Source: Albibacillus kandeliae (GTDB lineage Bacteria > Pseudomonadota > Alphaproteobacteria > Rhodobacterales > Rhodobacteraceae). Taken from it: 64,000 nucleotides of DNA. This document shows positions 1-9,037 of the stretch, one piece after another. The stretch covers positions 1,051,650-1,115,649 of the forward strand of contig NZ_QEHM01000001.1 in NCBI RefSeq assembly GCF_003116585.1. Reading direction: 5' to 3'. Numbering within the stretch: the stretch's first letter is position 1; every line of letters starts with the position of its first letter. The translations under genes and the position numbers were made by a program. The notes beneath the pieces were generated by a model that ran no database searches, had not been told where the DNA came from, and saw nothing but the letters and a program-made list of their open reading frames with translations.

Positions 1-948
1 CGAGAGCCGCCACAGCAGGTAGGGCGCTCCCAGTATGCCCGTCGTCACCCCGGCAGGCAGCTGTAGTCCCGGCACCGCACCCCGGGCGGCCAGATCGGCC
101 AGAACCAGAACCAGCGCCCCGGCCCCAGCTGCCGAGAGGAGGCGGCCCGCAAGGCTCCTCGCGCCAGTGATGCGTTGCCCCAGCGGCCCGGACATCAGGG
201 CGACAAAGGGCACCGGCCCGGCAACGGCAACCCCGGCGGCCGCCAGCAGAACCCCGGTCGCGGCCAACGTCCAGCGCACCCGTTCGACCCCGATGCCCAG
301 CCCGGCGGCAAGCTCTTCGCCCAGTTCGAGCGCAGACAGCACGCGCACCTGCGCCAGCGCGGCGATCACGAGCACAAGCCCAAGGCCCCAGACCTGCGCC
401 GCATGGGTCCAGTTCCGCGCAGCCAACGACCCCGTCAGCCAGCGCTGCGCCTCCACCGCCTCGGCATGGGGCAAGAGCGTCATCAGGAAAGTCGAGAAGG
501 CGGAGCAGAGAAACCCGATTCCAAGCCCAACAAGGATCAGGGTCAGCGGCGGCGTGGCATGGCCGGGCCGCCAGCTGAGCCCCGCGACCAGCAAGGCTGC
601 AACCGCACCGCCTGCCGCCGCGACCAGAGGCATCGGCGCGCTGAACCCGAAGGCGATTGCCGCGATGATCGCGAGCCCTGCGCCCGAGGTGAAACCCATC
701 ACGTCCGGCGCGGCCAGCGGGTTGCGCAGGACAGTCTGGAACAGCGCCCCGGAAAGCCCCAGCACGGCCCCCGCGCCAAGCCCGGTCAGCACGCGCGGCC
801 CACGGATATTGCCAATGACCATCGCGCCCGGTCCCTGCCCGGTCGTCAGCCCCTCCCAGAGCATCGAGAACGGCATCGACACCTGCCCAAGCAGCAGGGC
901 GGCCAAGGTGGCCCCCAGCAGCAGAACGACGAGCAGAAGTCCCCTCAT
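1..948 (-). CDS. FecCD-family siderophore ABC transporter permease, 3' end cut by the window edge
   Basis: Inner-membrane permease subunit of an iron-siderophore ABC importer. The frame is open from ATG at 948 to base 1 (316 codons), with hydrophobic segments throughout. The last visible residues (GAPYLLWRL) match the usual C-terminal end of FecCD permeases, so only a few residues are missing. Its start overlaps the stop of the upstream permease gene by four bases (ATGA), which indicates translational coupling. Two different FecCD genes in a row point to a heterodimeric channel. The ATPase gene is not in the window and probably lies just beyond base 1. Substrate is not readable from the permease. 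Confidence 0.88.
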   Translation of the reverse strand, partial: MRGLLLVVLLLGATLAALLLGQVSMPFSMLWEGLTTGQGPGAMVIGNIRGPRVLTGLGAGAVLGLSGALFQTVLRNPLAAPDVMGFTSGAGLAIIAAIAFGFSAPMPLVAAAGGAVAALLVAGLSWRPGHATPPLTLILVGLGIGFLCSAFSTFLMTLLPHAEAVEAQRWLTGSLAARNWTHAAQVWGLGLVLVIAALAQVRVLSALELGEELAAGLGIGVERVRWTLAATGVLLAAAGVAVAGPVPFVALMSGPLGQRITGARSLAGRLLSAAGAGALVLVLADLAARGAVPGLQLPAGVTTGILGAPYLLWRLS

Positions 949-1934
949 GCCGCACCTGCCCCGGGCCGCAGTCGCCGCGCGATGACGAGGAAGACCGGAC
1001 CACCCAGCAGCGCGGTCATGATCCCGGCCCGCACCTCCGAGGGGGCCATGACCACCCGCCCGAGCGTATCGGCCAGCAGCAGAACGGTGGCGCCCAGCAT
1101 CGCGGCCATCACCAGCTCCGCCCGCAGGCGGTGCCCGGCGATCATCCGCGCCAGCGGCGGCACCATCAGCCCGAGGAAGGCGATGGGCCCGGCAACCGCG
1201 ACGGCGGCGCCAGTGGTCAGCGTGACGGCGACCAGCGCGCCCGCCTGAACCCGTCCGGGCCGGGTGCCGAGCCCCCGCGACAGCGCGCCGCCAAGTGACA
1301 GCGCCTCGATCCCCGGGGCGAAGAGCAACGCCAGCACGCCACCCAGCCCCGCGACCGCCGCCATTTCCGCCACCGGGCGGGCCACCGCCTGGCTCAGCGA
1401 CCCCGCGACCCAGAACCGGAAGATGTCGAGCGAATCCTGCCGGATCAGCACGATGGCGGTCACCAGCGACAGCAGCAGCGCGTTCAGCGCGGCCCCGGCC
1501 AGAGTCAGGCGGACCGGGCCGACATCGCCCCGCAGGCCACCGCCAAGCGCAAAGACCGCCGCCGCCGCCATCGCCGCGCCGGGGAACGCAAGGAGCGCCA
1601 GTGCCGCCTCGTCCGCGCGGCCCAGCAAGGTGGACCCGACCAGCAGGGCAAAGGCCGCACCCGCGTTCACGCCCAGCAGTCCGGGGTCAGCCAGCGGATT
1701 GCGCGTCACCGATTGCATCAGCACCCCCGCGACCCCGAGGGCCGCCCCGGCGACCAGCCCGGCACAGAGCCGCGGAATGCGGATCGCCATCAGCGTGACA
1801 TGCGCCGGGTTCTGCGGATCATATGCCGTCAGCGCCTGCAGGTAGGCGTCCAGCGACATGTCGCGCACCCCCACGGTCAGCGAGGCCAGCGCGGCCAGCG
1901 CCAGCAGCCCCGCAACGACGATCCATCGCGTCAC
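945..1934 (-). CDS. FecCD-family siderophore ABC transporter permease
   Basis: 329-residue polytopic membrane protein of the BtuC/FecCD family, first of two permease subunits in an iron-siderophore importer. It carries the typical IRIPR segment after TM1 (about residue 50), the GLLGVNAGA stretch near residue 85 and the conserved GPIAFLGLMVPPLAR segment near residue 250 that contacts the ATPase. Start is GTG, overlapping the stop of the binding-protein gene by four bases (GTGA). Length is normal for the family. Neighbours (TonB receptor, binding protein, second permease) support siderophore rather than cobalamin transport, but the ligand is inferred only. Confidence 0.92.
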   Translation of the reverse strand: MTRWIVVAGLLALAALASLTVGVRDMSLDAYLQALTAYDPQNPAHVTLMAIRIPRLCAGLVAGAALGVAGVLMQSVTRNPLADPGLLGVNAGAAFALLVGSTLLGRADEAALALLAFPGAAMAAAAVFALGGGLRGDVGPVRLTLAGAALNALLLSLVTAIVLIRQDSLDIFRFWVAGSLSQAVARPVAEMAAVAGLGGVLALLFAPGIEALSLGGALSRGLGTRPGRVQAGALVAVTLTTGAAVAVAGPIAFLGLMVPPLARMIAGHRLRAELVMAAMLGATVLLLADTLGRVVMAPSEVRAGIMTALLGGPVFLVIARRLRPGAGAA

Positions 1935-2953
1935 CCTGCGAGACCCGCGTCGCGGGCAGAGGGCACGACGGTGGCGGGGTCGCCATCCAGCGCCAGCGCG
2001 AACTCGGGTTCGAACTGTTCCAGCGCAAAGGGCAGCGACAGCACGCTGCCAAAGGACATGGCCCCGCCGAGCAACTCCCCGGCAAAGACCTCGCGCCCCT
2101 CCTGCTGGACCTTCAGCGTCCCGCGCATGGCGAGGTTGGCAATGTCCGGGGCGCGGGCGGCGGACGAGATCCAGACCAGCAGGTCGGCCTCCAGCGGCGT
2201 CAGATCCTCCGGCGAGAGGTTGGTATAGAACCCGTCGATGGCTGGCATTCGGCTCAGCCCCTCGGTCGGCTGGAATCCCAGCATCGACAGGAACCGCGCC
2301 CGCGTGTCCTCCCCCATGAAGGCCCCGGTCTGTCCGCCGTCATGCCACGCGGCCACGGCAGTCTTGCCCTCCCAGTCGGGGTGACGGGCGCGGGCGTCGG
2401 CGAACAGCCCCTCGACCCGGGCCACCAGATCGGCGGCCGTCGCATCCTTGCCAAGCGCGCGGCCGATGGTTTCGACCTCGACCTGCCAGGGGCTGCCGTA
2501 GGTGGTGTATTCGGCTGGCTGCATCAGCACCGGCGCAATCTGCGAGAGCATGGCGTATTCCGCCTCGGATATGCCCGACCCAGTGCCAAGGATCAGATCG
2601 GGCGCGAGGCTCGCCACCGTCTCGATCGAAACTTCACCGCGCATCACGACGGGCTCGGCATCCCCGAGGTAGGGCTGCGCCCAGGGCCAGACGCCATAGG
2701 GATAATCGCCATACCAATAGCGCAGACCCAGCGGCGCGGTGCCAAGCGCCAGCAGTGTGTCCTGCGTGTTGTAGCCAAGCGAGACGACCCGCTCGGCCGG
2801 CTTCTTCAACTCGATCTCGCCATAGACATGGGAAAACCGCAGACCACCCGAGGCCCGCACCGCCGGCGCGGCCAGCGTGGCGGCGGCACCCGCCAGAACG
2901 GCGCGCCGGGTCAGTCCCCTGTGGGTCCGGTTCGTGGGGCGGGCAATGGTCAT
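1931..2953 (-). CDS. Periplasmic iron-siderophore binding protein (FecB/FhuD-like)
   Basis: 340-residue solute-binding protein that delivers a ferric siderophore to the two downstream FecCD permeases. The N-terminus has a twin-arginine type signal (TRRAVLAG) followed by a hydrophobic stretch ending near APAVRA, so export by Tat is likely. The conserved class III binding-protein start RVVSLGYNTQDTLLALG follows at about residue 55, with SIETVASLAPDLILG near residue 110. It lies 66 bp downstream of the TonB receptor gene, with a hairpin in the gap, and overlaps the next permease by four bases. The ligand cannot be assigned from sequence alone. Confidence 0.9.
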   Translation of the reverse strand: MTIARPTNRTHRGLTRRAVLAGAAATLAAPAVRASGGLRFSHVYGEIELKKPAERVVSLGYNTQDTLLALGTAPLGLRYWYGDYPYGVWPWAQPYLGDAEPVVMRGEVSIETVASLAPDLILGTGSGISEAEYAMLSQIAPVLMQPAEYTTYGSPWQVEVETIGRALGKDATAADLVARVEGLFADARARHPDWEGKTAVAAWHDGGQTGAFMGEDTRARFLSMLGFQPTEGLSRMPAIDGFYTNLSPEDLTPLEADLLVWISSAARAPDIANLAMRGTLKVQQEGREVFAGELLGGAMSFGSVLSLPFALEQFEPEFALALDGDPATVVPSARDAGLAG

Positions 2954-2976
2954 TCTCGGGTCTCCCAGATCTTGAA

Positions 2977-3004
2977 GGTCACCCGCCGGGATCGGCGGAT
3001 GACC
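2977..3004 (-). other. Intercistronic hairpin between receptor and binding-protein genes
   Basis: Inverted repeat with 11-base arms (GGTCACCCGCC / GGCGGATGACC, one mismatch) and a six-base loop in the 66-bp gap between the TonB receptor stop and the binding-protein start. There is no T-run after it, so it more likely stabilises or partly attenuates the transcript than ends it. This would let the outer-membrane receptor be made in excess over the ABC parts. Confidence 0.5.
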
Positions 3005-3019
3005 ATTGGTTTCAGAGGT

Positions 3020-5140
3020 TTACCAGGTGTACTTCAACGTCGCGCTCACGGCGCGTCCATCGCCGTAGTAAAGCGAACCGTAGTAGTTCGTGGTGATGTA
3101 GTCCTCGTCCATGAGGTTGGTGACGTTCACCGCCAGGCTGACGTTCTTGGCAAGGTCGTAGCCAAAGGCCGCGTCCACCACGGTGTAGCTCGGCACACTG
3201 ACAGCGTTGGCATCGTCCCCATAGGTCTGGCCCACGTAACGCACACCCAGCCCGAAGGTCATGTCGCCACGGTCGCCCGCACCGGGAACGGTGTAGTCGG
3301 CCCAGATCGAGGCGATGTGCTCGGGCACGCGCGACGGGCGATTGCCCTCGTTGGTGGCGATCCCGTCCTCGACGATCTCGGAGTCCCAGTACGAATAGGC
3401 CACGGTCAGGTTCAGACGGTTGTTGAGCTCCATCTTGCCTTCAAGTTCGAGCCCGCGAACGTTGACCTCGCCGATCTGGCGCTGCTCGGTAGCCGTCACG
3501 TAGGTGTTCACGTTGGTCTGCGACAAGTCAAAGATCGCGGCGGTGAACATCGCGTTCAGATTGTCGGGGCGGTACTTAACGCCCACCTCGTACTGCTGAC
3601 CCTCCTTGGCGTCCGCAGTGATGTCCCACACGTTCGGCTCGAAGGACTCCGAGTAGTTCGCGTAGAGCGACACCTCTTGCGTCGCCTTGTAGGTCAGGCC
3701 GAACCGCTTGGTGAAGGCGTCGAAGTCCCGGCCCGTGGTGGTGTCGGTGCCCGGATAGTAGATATCGACGTCGGCAAAGTCGTAGCGCCCGCCGATGGTC
3801 GCGATCCAGCGGCCAAAGGTCAGCTCTTCCTGCAGGTAGATCGACTTGGTCTCCTGCTCCGGCACCCAGTCGATGTAATCGTAAAGGGTGACGCAGCTGC
3901 GGCCGCAGTAGGCGATGTTGTAGATGTCGATCCCGTCGGCCGTCCCGAACAGCGCCTCTTCATCGACCTTCAGCCAGGTGTACTCCAGACCAAAGAGCGT
4001 CTTGCTGGCGACGTTGCCGAATGTGGTGTCGTACTGGAACTGGTTGTCGATCGCGAACTGTTCGCTGTCGCTGTAGACCGCAAAGGACGACCGGTCGGCG
4101 GTCGCATCCGTGGTCGCCCCATAGACCTGCTCGTAGGTCAGGCTCATCTGGGTATAGCGCGCATTCTGACGGAAGGTCAGGCCATTGCCGAAATCATGGC
4201 GGAACATCCAGCCCGCGCTTTTCTCGATGGTGTCGAAGCGGTTGAAATCCGGCTCGCCCAGGAAGGTGTCGCGGTCGATGCCAGCCCCCTCGGGGAAGCC
4301 CACGCCCGGAACCCCGTCACGCTTGAGGTAGTCGACCGAGAAAGTCAGCTCGGTCGCATCGGTCGGCCGCCAGGTCGCGGCCAGCGCGAGGAAGGCCCGG
4401 TCGTCGTTCGAATAGTCGTAGCTGTAAGCGCCGTCCTGAAGCTTGGTGGTGACGCGATAGCTCCAGTCCGTCCCGATCACGTCACCAAAGTCGGCGCCGA
4501 TCTCGGCGTGGTCCGGACCGACCGTGGTGTAGATCTCGCCAAACTTGTAGCTCTTCGGCGTCTTGGTCACGGCGTTGACCAGACCACCCGGCGCATTCAT
4601 CCCGAAGAGCGAGGAGTTCGACCCCTTCAGCACTTCGACCCGGTCATAGGCATAGGGCTCGCGCCGCCCAAAGGTCCAGCCCTGTCCCCGCACGGGCAGA
4701 CCGTCGCGGTAGGTCCCCATCGACAGCTCGTCAAAGCCGCGGATCCGGAACCCGTCGTAGCGGTCGTCGCTGCCCCATTCGTTCACCATGACGCCCGAGG
4801 TATAGGCAATCACCTGTTCGAGGTTCTGCGCCTTGCGCTTTTCGATCTCCTTGCTGGTCACGACCGAAACGGATCCGGCGGTGTCGAGGATGTCGGTGTC
4901 GGTCTTGCTGCCGCTGGTAGCCTCGGTGGCCACGATGGTTGTGGAGTCGTCGTCTTCCGAACGCACCGTGATCGGTTCAAGCGTCACGGTCGTGCCGGTA
5001 TCCCCCGAAGACTGCGCCAGCGCCAGCGACGGAACGACGAGCGCGGTGCAGGACAGCAGCAGGGTCAGGGCCAGTTTCGATGCAGGTCGCGCCGGTGCCG
5101 CGGCGCCCTCCATCCCACCCCATGCGGATTTGAGAGTCAT
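3020..5140 (-). CDS. TonB-dependent siderophore receptor
   Basis: 706-residue outer-membrane ferric-siderophore receptor. After a signal peptide (hydrophobic stretch to about residue 42, SLALAQ) there is a plug domain: the segment SVSVVTSKEIEKRKAQNLEQVIAYTSGV is split here as SVSVVTSKEIE then NLEQVIAYTSGV, followed by the RIRGF motif near residue 133 and VEVLKGSNSSLFG near residue 170. A long beta-barrel follows and the chain ends LKYTW, with a terminal aromatic residue as required for BAM insertion. It heads the operon for the binding protein and two permeases. It is of the FhuA/FoxA/FpvA siderophore class. Expression is presumably iron-repressed, but I could not identify a clear Fur, Irr or RirA site upstream. 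Confidence 0.93.
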   Translation of the reverse strand: MTLKSAWGGMEGAAAPARPASKLALTLLLSCTALVVPSLALAQSSGDTGTTVTLEPITVRSEDDDSTTIVATEATSGSKTDTDILDTAGSVSVVTSKEIEKRKAQNLEQVIAYTSGVMVNEWGSDDRYDGFRIRGFDELSMGTYRDGLPVRGQGWTFGRREPYAYDRVEVLKGSNSSLFGMNAPGGLVNAVTKTPKSYKFGEIYTTVGPDHAEIGADFGDVIGTDWSYRVTTKLQDGAYSYDYSNDDRAFLALAATWRPTDATELTFSVDYLKRDGVPGVGFPEGAGIDRDTFLGEPDFNRFDTIEKSAGWMFRHDFGNGLTFRQNARYTQMSLTYEQVYGATTDATADRSSFAVYSDSEQFAIDNQFQYDTTFGNVASKTLFGLEYTWLKVDEEALFGTADGIDIYNIAYCGRSCVTLYDYIDWVPEQETKSIYLQEELTFGRWIATIGGRYDFADVDIYYPGTDTTTGRDFDAFTKRFGLTYKATQEVSLYANYSESFEPNVWDITADAKEGQQYEVGVKYRPDNLNAMFTAAIFDLSQTNVNTYVTATEQRQIGEVNVRGLELEGKMELNNRLNLTVAYSYWDSEIVEDGIATNEGNRPSRVPEHIASIWADYTVPGAGDRGDMTFGLGVRYVGQTYGDDANAVSVPSYTVVDAAFGYDLAKNVSLAVNVTNLMDEDYITTNYYGSLYYGDGRAVSATLKYTW

Positions 5141-5450
5141 GATTGGAATTCCAGAGCCAGTGTTGTCGGATCGGCTCGCTGTTCCAGATCAGGACGCCCC
5201 CGCGCCCTGGGAATATTGGCTTGCTGAACGGGGCCTTATCTGACGGAAACGCTAGGGAATTGAAAGAGGCAAGTCACAAACTGTTGAAATTAGGAAAACC
5301 CTCCCTAGCGGAATGGCTCCGGTGCACAGTTTTCGACGCATTTGGGGGGATTACAGTGGGCGTGACGTGGGGTCGGGTTCACAGGTGTGAACTGCCCGGA
5401 CGGCCGGAGGCGCGGCGCGATGCACCACGCCTCTCTGTATTCTAGGGTGT
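5141..5450. other. 310-bp intergenic region, leader of the siderophore operon
   Basis: No gene is seen here. Two notable elements: widely spaced inverted arms CGCTAGGG (5250-5257) and CCCTAGCG (5303-5310), 45 bp apart, in the 5' leader of the TonB receptor gene; and a 16-bp perfect palindrome GTTCACA-GG-TGTGAAC (5377-5392). The first could pair in the leader RNA or be a repressor dyad; the second looks like a protein-binding dyad. Neither matches a consensus I can name. No cobalamin riboswitch motif was found. Confidence 0.4.
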
Positions 5451-6323
5451 TCAGCCGATGGCGCGCAGCCGTTTGAACAGGCTCGACGTGTCCCAACGGC
5501 CGCCGCCAAGCTTCTGGACGTCCTTGTAGAACTGGTCGACGAGCGCGGTCACCGGAAGGCTCGCGCCATTCTCGTCGGCGGTATCGAGGCAGATCCCGAG
5601 GTCCTTGCGCATCCAGTCCACCGCGAAACCATGCTCGAAGTGGTCGTCCAGCATGGTTTCGTAGCGGTTCGCCATCTGCCAGCTGCCAGCCGCGCCCTGG
5701 CTGATCACCTCGACCACCTTCCGCCCGTCCAGTCCGGACTTCTCGGCGAAATGCAGGGCTTCCGACAGCCCCTGCACGAGACCGGCAATGGCGATCTGGT
5801 TGCACATCTTGGTCATCTGGCCCGCGCCGCTGTCGCCCAGACGGCGGCAAATCTTGGAATAGCTGCCGATGATCGGTTCGGCCCGCGCATAGGCGCCTTC
5901 GTCGCCCCCGCACATGACCGAGAGCACGCCGTTCTCGGCGCCCGCCTGCCCGCCCGAGATCGGCGCATCGACAAAGCTGATCTGGCGCGCGTCGGCGGCG
6001 GCATACAGCTCACGCGTCACCCGCGCCGAGACGGTGGTGTGATCGACGAAGACCGCGCCGTTCGACATGCCCGCAAAGGCGCCCTCGTCGCCAAGGCAGA
6101 CGCTGCGCAAATCGTCATCGTTGCCCACGCAGGACATCACGAAATCGGCACCTTTTGCCGCCTCGCGCGGGGTCGACGCCGCCGCGCCGCCATACTCCGC
6201 CACCCACTTTCGGGCCTTGGACTCCGTGCGATTGTAGACGGTCACGTCGTGCCCCGCCTTCTGAAGGTGGCCCGCCATCGGGTAGCCCATGACCCCCAGT
6301 CCCAGAAACGCCAGCTTTGCCAT
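5451..6323 (-). CDS. NAD(P)-dependent 3-hydroxyisobutyrate dehydrogenase-family reductase
   Basis: 290-residue cytosolic beta-hydroxyacid dehydrogenase. The Rossmann motif GLGVMGYPMAGHL begins at residue 8, the substrate-binding signature (DAPISGGQAGAENG) lies near residue 120, and the catalytic-lysine helix GAGQMTKMCNQ near residue 165. This is the family of 3-hydroxyisobutyrate dehydrogenase and tartronate semialdehyde reductase; the exact substrate is not decided by sequence. The start ATG at 6323 is chosen because AAGGGGA stands eight bases upstream; an open frame continues upstream but has no family similarity. It is monocistronic and divergent from the acylase gene. Confidence 0.85.
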   Translation of the reverse strand: MAKLAFLGLGVMGYPMAGHLQKAGHDVTVYNRTESKARKWVAEYGGAAASTPREAAKGADFVMSCVGNDDDLRSVCLGDEGAFAGMSNGAVFVDHTTVSARVTRELYAAADARQISFVDAPISGGQAGAENGVLSVMCGGDEGAYARAEPIIGSYSKICRRLGDSGAGQMTKMCNQIAIAGLVQGLSEALHFAEKSGLDGRKVVEVISQGAAGSWQMANRYETMLDDHFEHGFAVDWMRKDLGICLDTADENGASLPVTALVDQFYKDVQKLGGGRWDTSSLFKRLRAIG

Positions 6324-6421
6324 CAACTTTCCCCTTGGTGCATCTTTCATTAATCTGGGATTCTCACTATCAGGCCACAGCGGCGGGTCAAAGCGTCTGA
6401 CTGCGCGAAACACCGCCGGGA

Positions 6422-6451
6422 CGGGACCAATCGGGACCAACAGGGACAAGA
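6422..6451 (+). repeat. Three tandem 10-bp repeats before the acylase gene
   Basis: Three imperfect decamers (CGGGACCAAT, CGGGACCAAC, AGGGACAAGA) sit head to tail immediately before the acylase start codon at 6454. The third copy supplies the AGGGA ribosome-binding sequence. They lie in the promoter/leader region between two divergent genes. Confidence 0.6.
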
Positions 6452-6453
6452 CT

Positions 6454-8925
6454 ATGGCACGCGCGTTTCGCTGGCTGCTGCGGATTACCGCCGGGCTGAT
6501 CCTTCTCGTCGTACTCGGCATGTGCCTTGTCTACTTCCTCGCCTCCCAGTCGCTGCCCGACTACGACAAGACGCTCGCCGTGCCGGTCATCAGCGCCCCG
6601 GTCGAGATCGTCCGCGACAATTCCGACGTGCCCCATATCTTCGGCAAGAATGACGAGGACGTGTTCTTCGGGCTCGGTTATGCCCACGCACAGGACCGGC
6701 TGTGGCAGATGACCATGCTGCGCCGCACTGCTCAGGGTCGGCTGTCGGAAGTCTTTGGCCAGCGCACCGTTGCCATCGACCGCATTCTGCGGCGGCTCGA
6801 CATCTACCGCCTTGCCCAGCAGTCCGTCGCCTCGCAGGACGCCGAAACCCTCGCCGCGCTCCGGGCCTATTCCGCCGGGGTCAACGCGCGGCTGGAAGAG
6901 ATCAACCAGCGCGCCCTTGGCCGCGGCGCGCCCGAGATGTTCCTGTTCAACGCCCCGGTTGCGCCCTGGCAGCCAGCCGACTCGCTCGCCATCGTCAAGC
7001 TGATGGCGCTGCGCCTGTCCGGTCATCTCCAGAGCGAGGTGCTGCGCGCCCGTGTCTCGCTGATGCTGCCCGACCCGGCGCGGATCTCGGATATCCTGCC
7101 CGACGCACCCGGCAGCGGCATCGCCGCCCTGCCCGAGTACGCCAGCCTGTTCCCCGACCTGCCGCGCTATGCCGAGGGGCACCACATGCCCGACTCGCCG
7201 CTCTCGCCCATCCCGCAGCGCGATCTCGGCGGCGCCTCCAACGCCTGGGCCGCCGCGCCGTCGCGCTCGGCCTCGGGCGGCACGCTGCTGGCCAACGACC
7301 CGCACCTTGGCTTCACCGCGCCCTCCGTCTGGTACCTTGCCCGGCTGGAGCTGCAATCCGGCGGCGTCATCGGCGGTACCATTCCGGGCATGCCCGTCGT
7401 GCTAACCGGACGCAGCGCGCGCCTCGGCTGGGGGCTAACCTCATCCTACCTCGACGACCAGGACCTCTACATCGAGAAACTGAACCCGGATAACCCCGAG
7501 GAATACCTCACGCCGGACGGCTACAAGCGGTTCGAATCCCGCCCCTCGATCATCGAGATCAAGGACGCCCCGCCGATCACCCTCACCCTGCGCTGGACCG
7601 AGAACGGCCCCGTCCTGCCCGGCAGCCAGTTCGACCTCGATGCGATCACGCCGCCGGGGCATGTCGTCTCGCTCGCCTGGACCGCGCTCAGCCCGCGCGA
7701 CACCTCGCTGAGCGCCGCCATCGCGCTGATGCATTCGGGCACCGTCGAAGAGGCGATCAAGGTCTCCGAGGCCTATATCGCGCCATCTCAGAACCTGATG
7801 CTGGCCGATCAGCAGACCATCGCGATGAAGACTATCGGCGCCGTCCCGCGCCGCGATGCACGCCACCAGAGCCAGGGCCGCATGCCCAGCCAGGGCTGGC
7901 GGGCCGAGAACCGCTGGCTGGGCCGGATGCCCTACGAGTCGAACCCCGAGTTCGTCAGCCCCCGCGGCGGCATCCTCGGCAACACCAACAACAAGATGGT
8001 CGACCGCCCCTTCCCTGATCACATCTCGTTCGACTGGGGCGACACCCAGCGGATCAACCGCTGGCAGCGGCTGATGCAGTCGCGTCAGGTTCACACGCGC
8101 GAAAGCTTCATCGAGGCGCAGCTGGACCCCGTCAGCTACACCGCCCGCACCCTGCTGCCCCTGATCGGTGCCGACCTCTGGTTTACCGGCGAAGCCGCGC
8201 CCGATGGCACGCCCCAGCGTCAGCGCCAGATCGCGCTCAAGCTGCTTGCCGAGTGGAACGGCGAGATGAACGAGCACCTGCCCGAGCCGCTGATCTACGC
8301 TGCGTGGCTGCGCGCACTGCAGGACCGCCTGATCCGCGACGAACTCGGGCCCCTTGCCGACCAGTTCACCCATGTGGAGCCGCTATTCATCGAACGGGTG
8401 TTCCGCGACGTGGATGGCGCCAGCGTCTGGTGCGACGTGATCCAGAGCGCGCCCAAGGAGACCTGCACCGACATGGCCCGCCTCGCGCTCGACGATGCGC
8501 TGGTCTGGATCGGCGAACGCTACGGGACCGCACTGGAATCGCTGCGCTGGGGCGACGCCCACCAGGCCACCCATGACCACGAGGTTCTGGGCGACGTGCC
8601 GCTGCTGCGCTACTTCGTGAACATCCGCCAGTCCACCAGCGGCGGCGACAACACGCTCCAGCGCGGGCTGACCAAAGGCACCGGCCCGGACCCCTTCGAG
8701 AACGTGCACGGCGCGGGCTATCGCGGCGTCTACGACTTTGCCGACCCGGACAGTTCGGTCTTCATCATCTCGACCGGCCAGTCCGGGCACTTCCTGTCGC
8801 GCCACTACGACGACATGGCCCAGCTTTGGCGGCGCGGCGAATACATCCCGATGTCGCTGGACGTGGAACTCGCCAAGGCTGCGGCCGTCGGGATCACCCA
8901 CCTCGTGCCGTCGCCCAAGGAGTAG
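6454..8925 (+). CDS. Penicillin acylase-family Ntn hydrolase, membrane-anchored
   Basis: 823-residue precursor of the penicillin G acylase/AHL acylase family, which cleaves amide bonds after autocatalytic splitting into alpha and beta chains. An uncleaved N-terminal membrane helix spans residues 11-30. The alpha-chain signature VEIVRDNSDVPHIFG starts near residue 50 and GYAHAQDRLWQM near residue 75. The predicted nucleophile and new beta-chain N-terminus is Ser262 in GGASNAW, followed by LLANDPHLGF. The conserved late segment FDWGDTQRINR and HGAGYRGVYDF are present. The start at 6454 is supported by AGGGA upstream. Substrate could be an acyl-homoserine lactone, another N-acyl compound or a beta-lactam; sequence alone does not decide. 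Confidence 0.9.
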   Translation: MARAFRWLLRITAGLILLVVLGMCLVYFLASQSLPDYDKTLAVPVISAPVEIVRDNSDVPHIFGKNDEDVFFGLGYAHAQDRLWQMTMLRRTAQGRLSEVFGQRTVAIDRILRRLDIYRLAQQSVASQDAETLAALRAYSAGVNARLEEINQRALGRGAPEMFLFNAPVAPWQPADSLAIVKLMALRLSGHLQSEVLRARVSLMLPDPARISDILPDAPGSGIAALPEYASLFPDLPRYAEGHHMPDSPLSPIPQRDLGGASNAWAAAPSRSASGGTLLANDPHLGFTAPSVWYLARLELQSGGVIGGTIPGMPVVLTGRSARLGWGLTSSYLDDQDLYIEKLNPDNPEEYLTPDGYKRFESRPSIIEIKDAPPITLTLRWTENGPVLPGSQFDLDAITPPGHVVSLAWTALSPRDTSLSAAIALMHSGTVEEAIKVSEAYIAPSQNLMLADQQTIAMKTIGAVPRRDARHQSQGRMPSQGWRAENRWLGRMPYESNPEFVSPRGGILGNTNNKMVDRPFPDHISFDWGDTQRINRWQRLMQSRQVHTRESFIEAQLDPVSYTARTLLPLIGADLWFTGEAAPDGTPQRQRQIALKLLAEWNGEMNEHLPEPLIYAAWLRALQDRLIRDELGPLADQFTHVEPLFIERVFRDVDGASVWCDVIQSAPKETCTDMARLALDDALVWIGERYGTALESLRWGDAHQATHDHEVLGDVPLLRYFVNIRQSTSGGDNTLQRGLTKGTGPDPFENVHGAGYRGVYDFADPDSSVFIISTGQSGHFLSRHYDDMAQLWRRGEYIPMSLDVELAKAAAVGITHLVPSPKE

Positions 8926-8962
8926 ACACCGAGCGCCGGTCCCGCTGGGGACCGCCCACTTT

Positions 8963-9005
8963 AAAAGAATGGCCCGCGCCTTGATCAGGTGCGGGCCATT
9001 CTTTT
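8963..9005. terminator. Bidirectional rho-independent terminator
   Basis: Perfect 15-bp inverted repeat (AAAAGAATGGCCCGC / GCGGGCCATTCTTTT) with a 13-base loop, A-run on one side and T-run on the other. It serves the converging acylase (+) and hflX (-) genes. Confidence 0.9.
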
Positions 9006-9037
9006 GATGGATAAGGTCGGAGACCTCAGACAGGCAC

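Noticed and set aside
1823..5227. A very long open frame on the plus strand opposite the siderophore genes
   Set aside because: It is antisense to four well-recognised genes, is Arg/His/Gly-rich without domains, and arises from the high-GC third-position bias of the real genes.
5141..5450. Cobalamin riboswitch upstream of the TonB receptor
   Set aside because: No B12-box or other conserved riboswitch segment could be found; the neighbouring binding protein is of the siderophore type.
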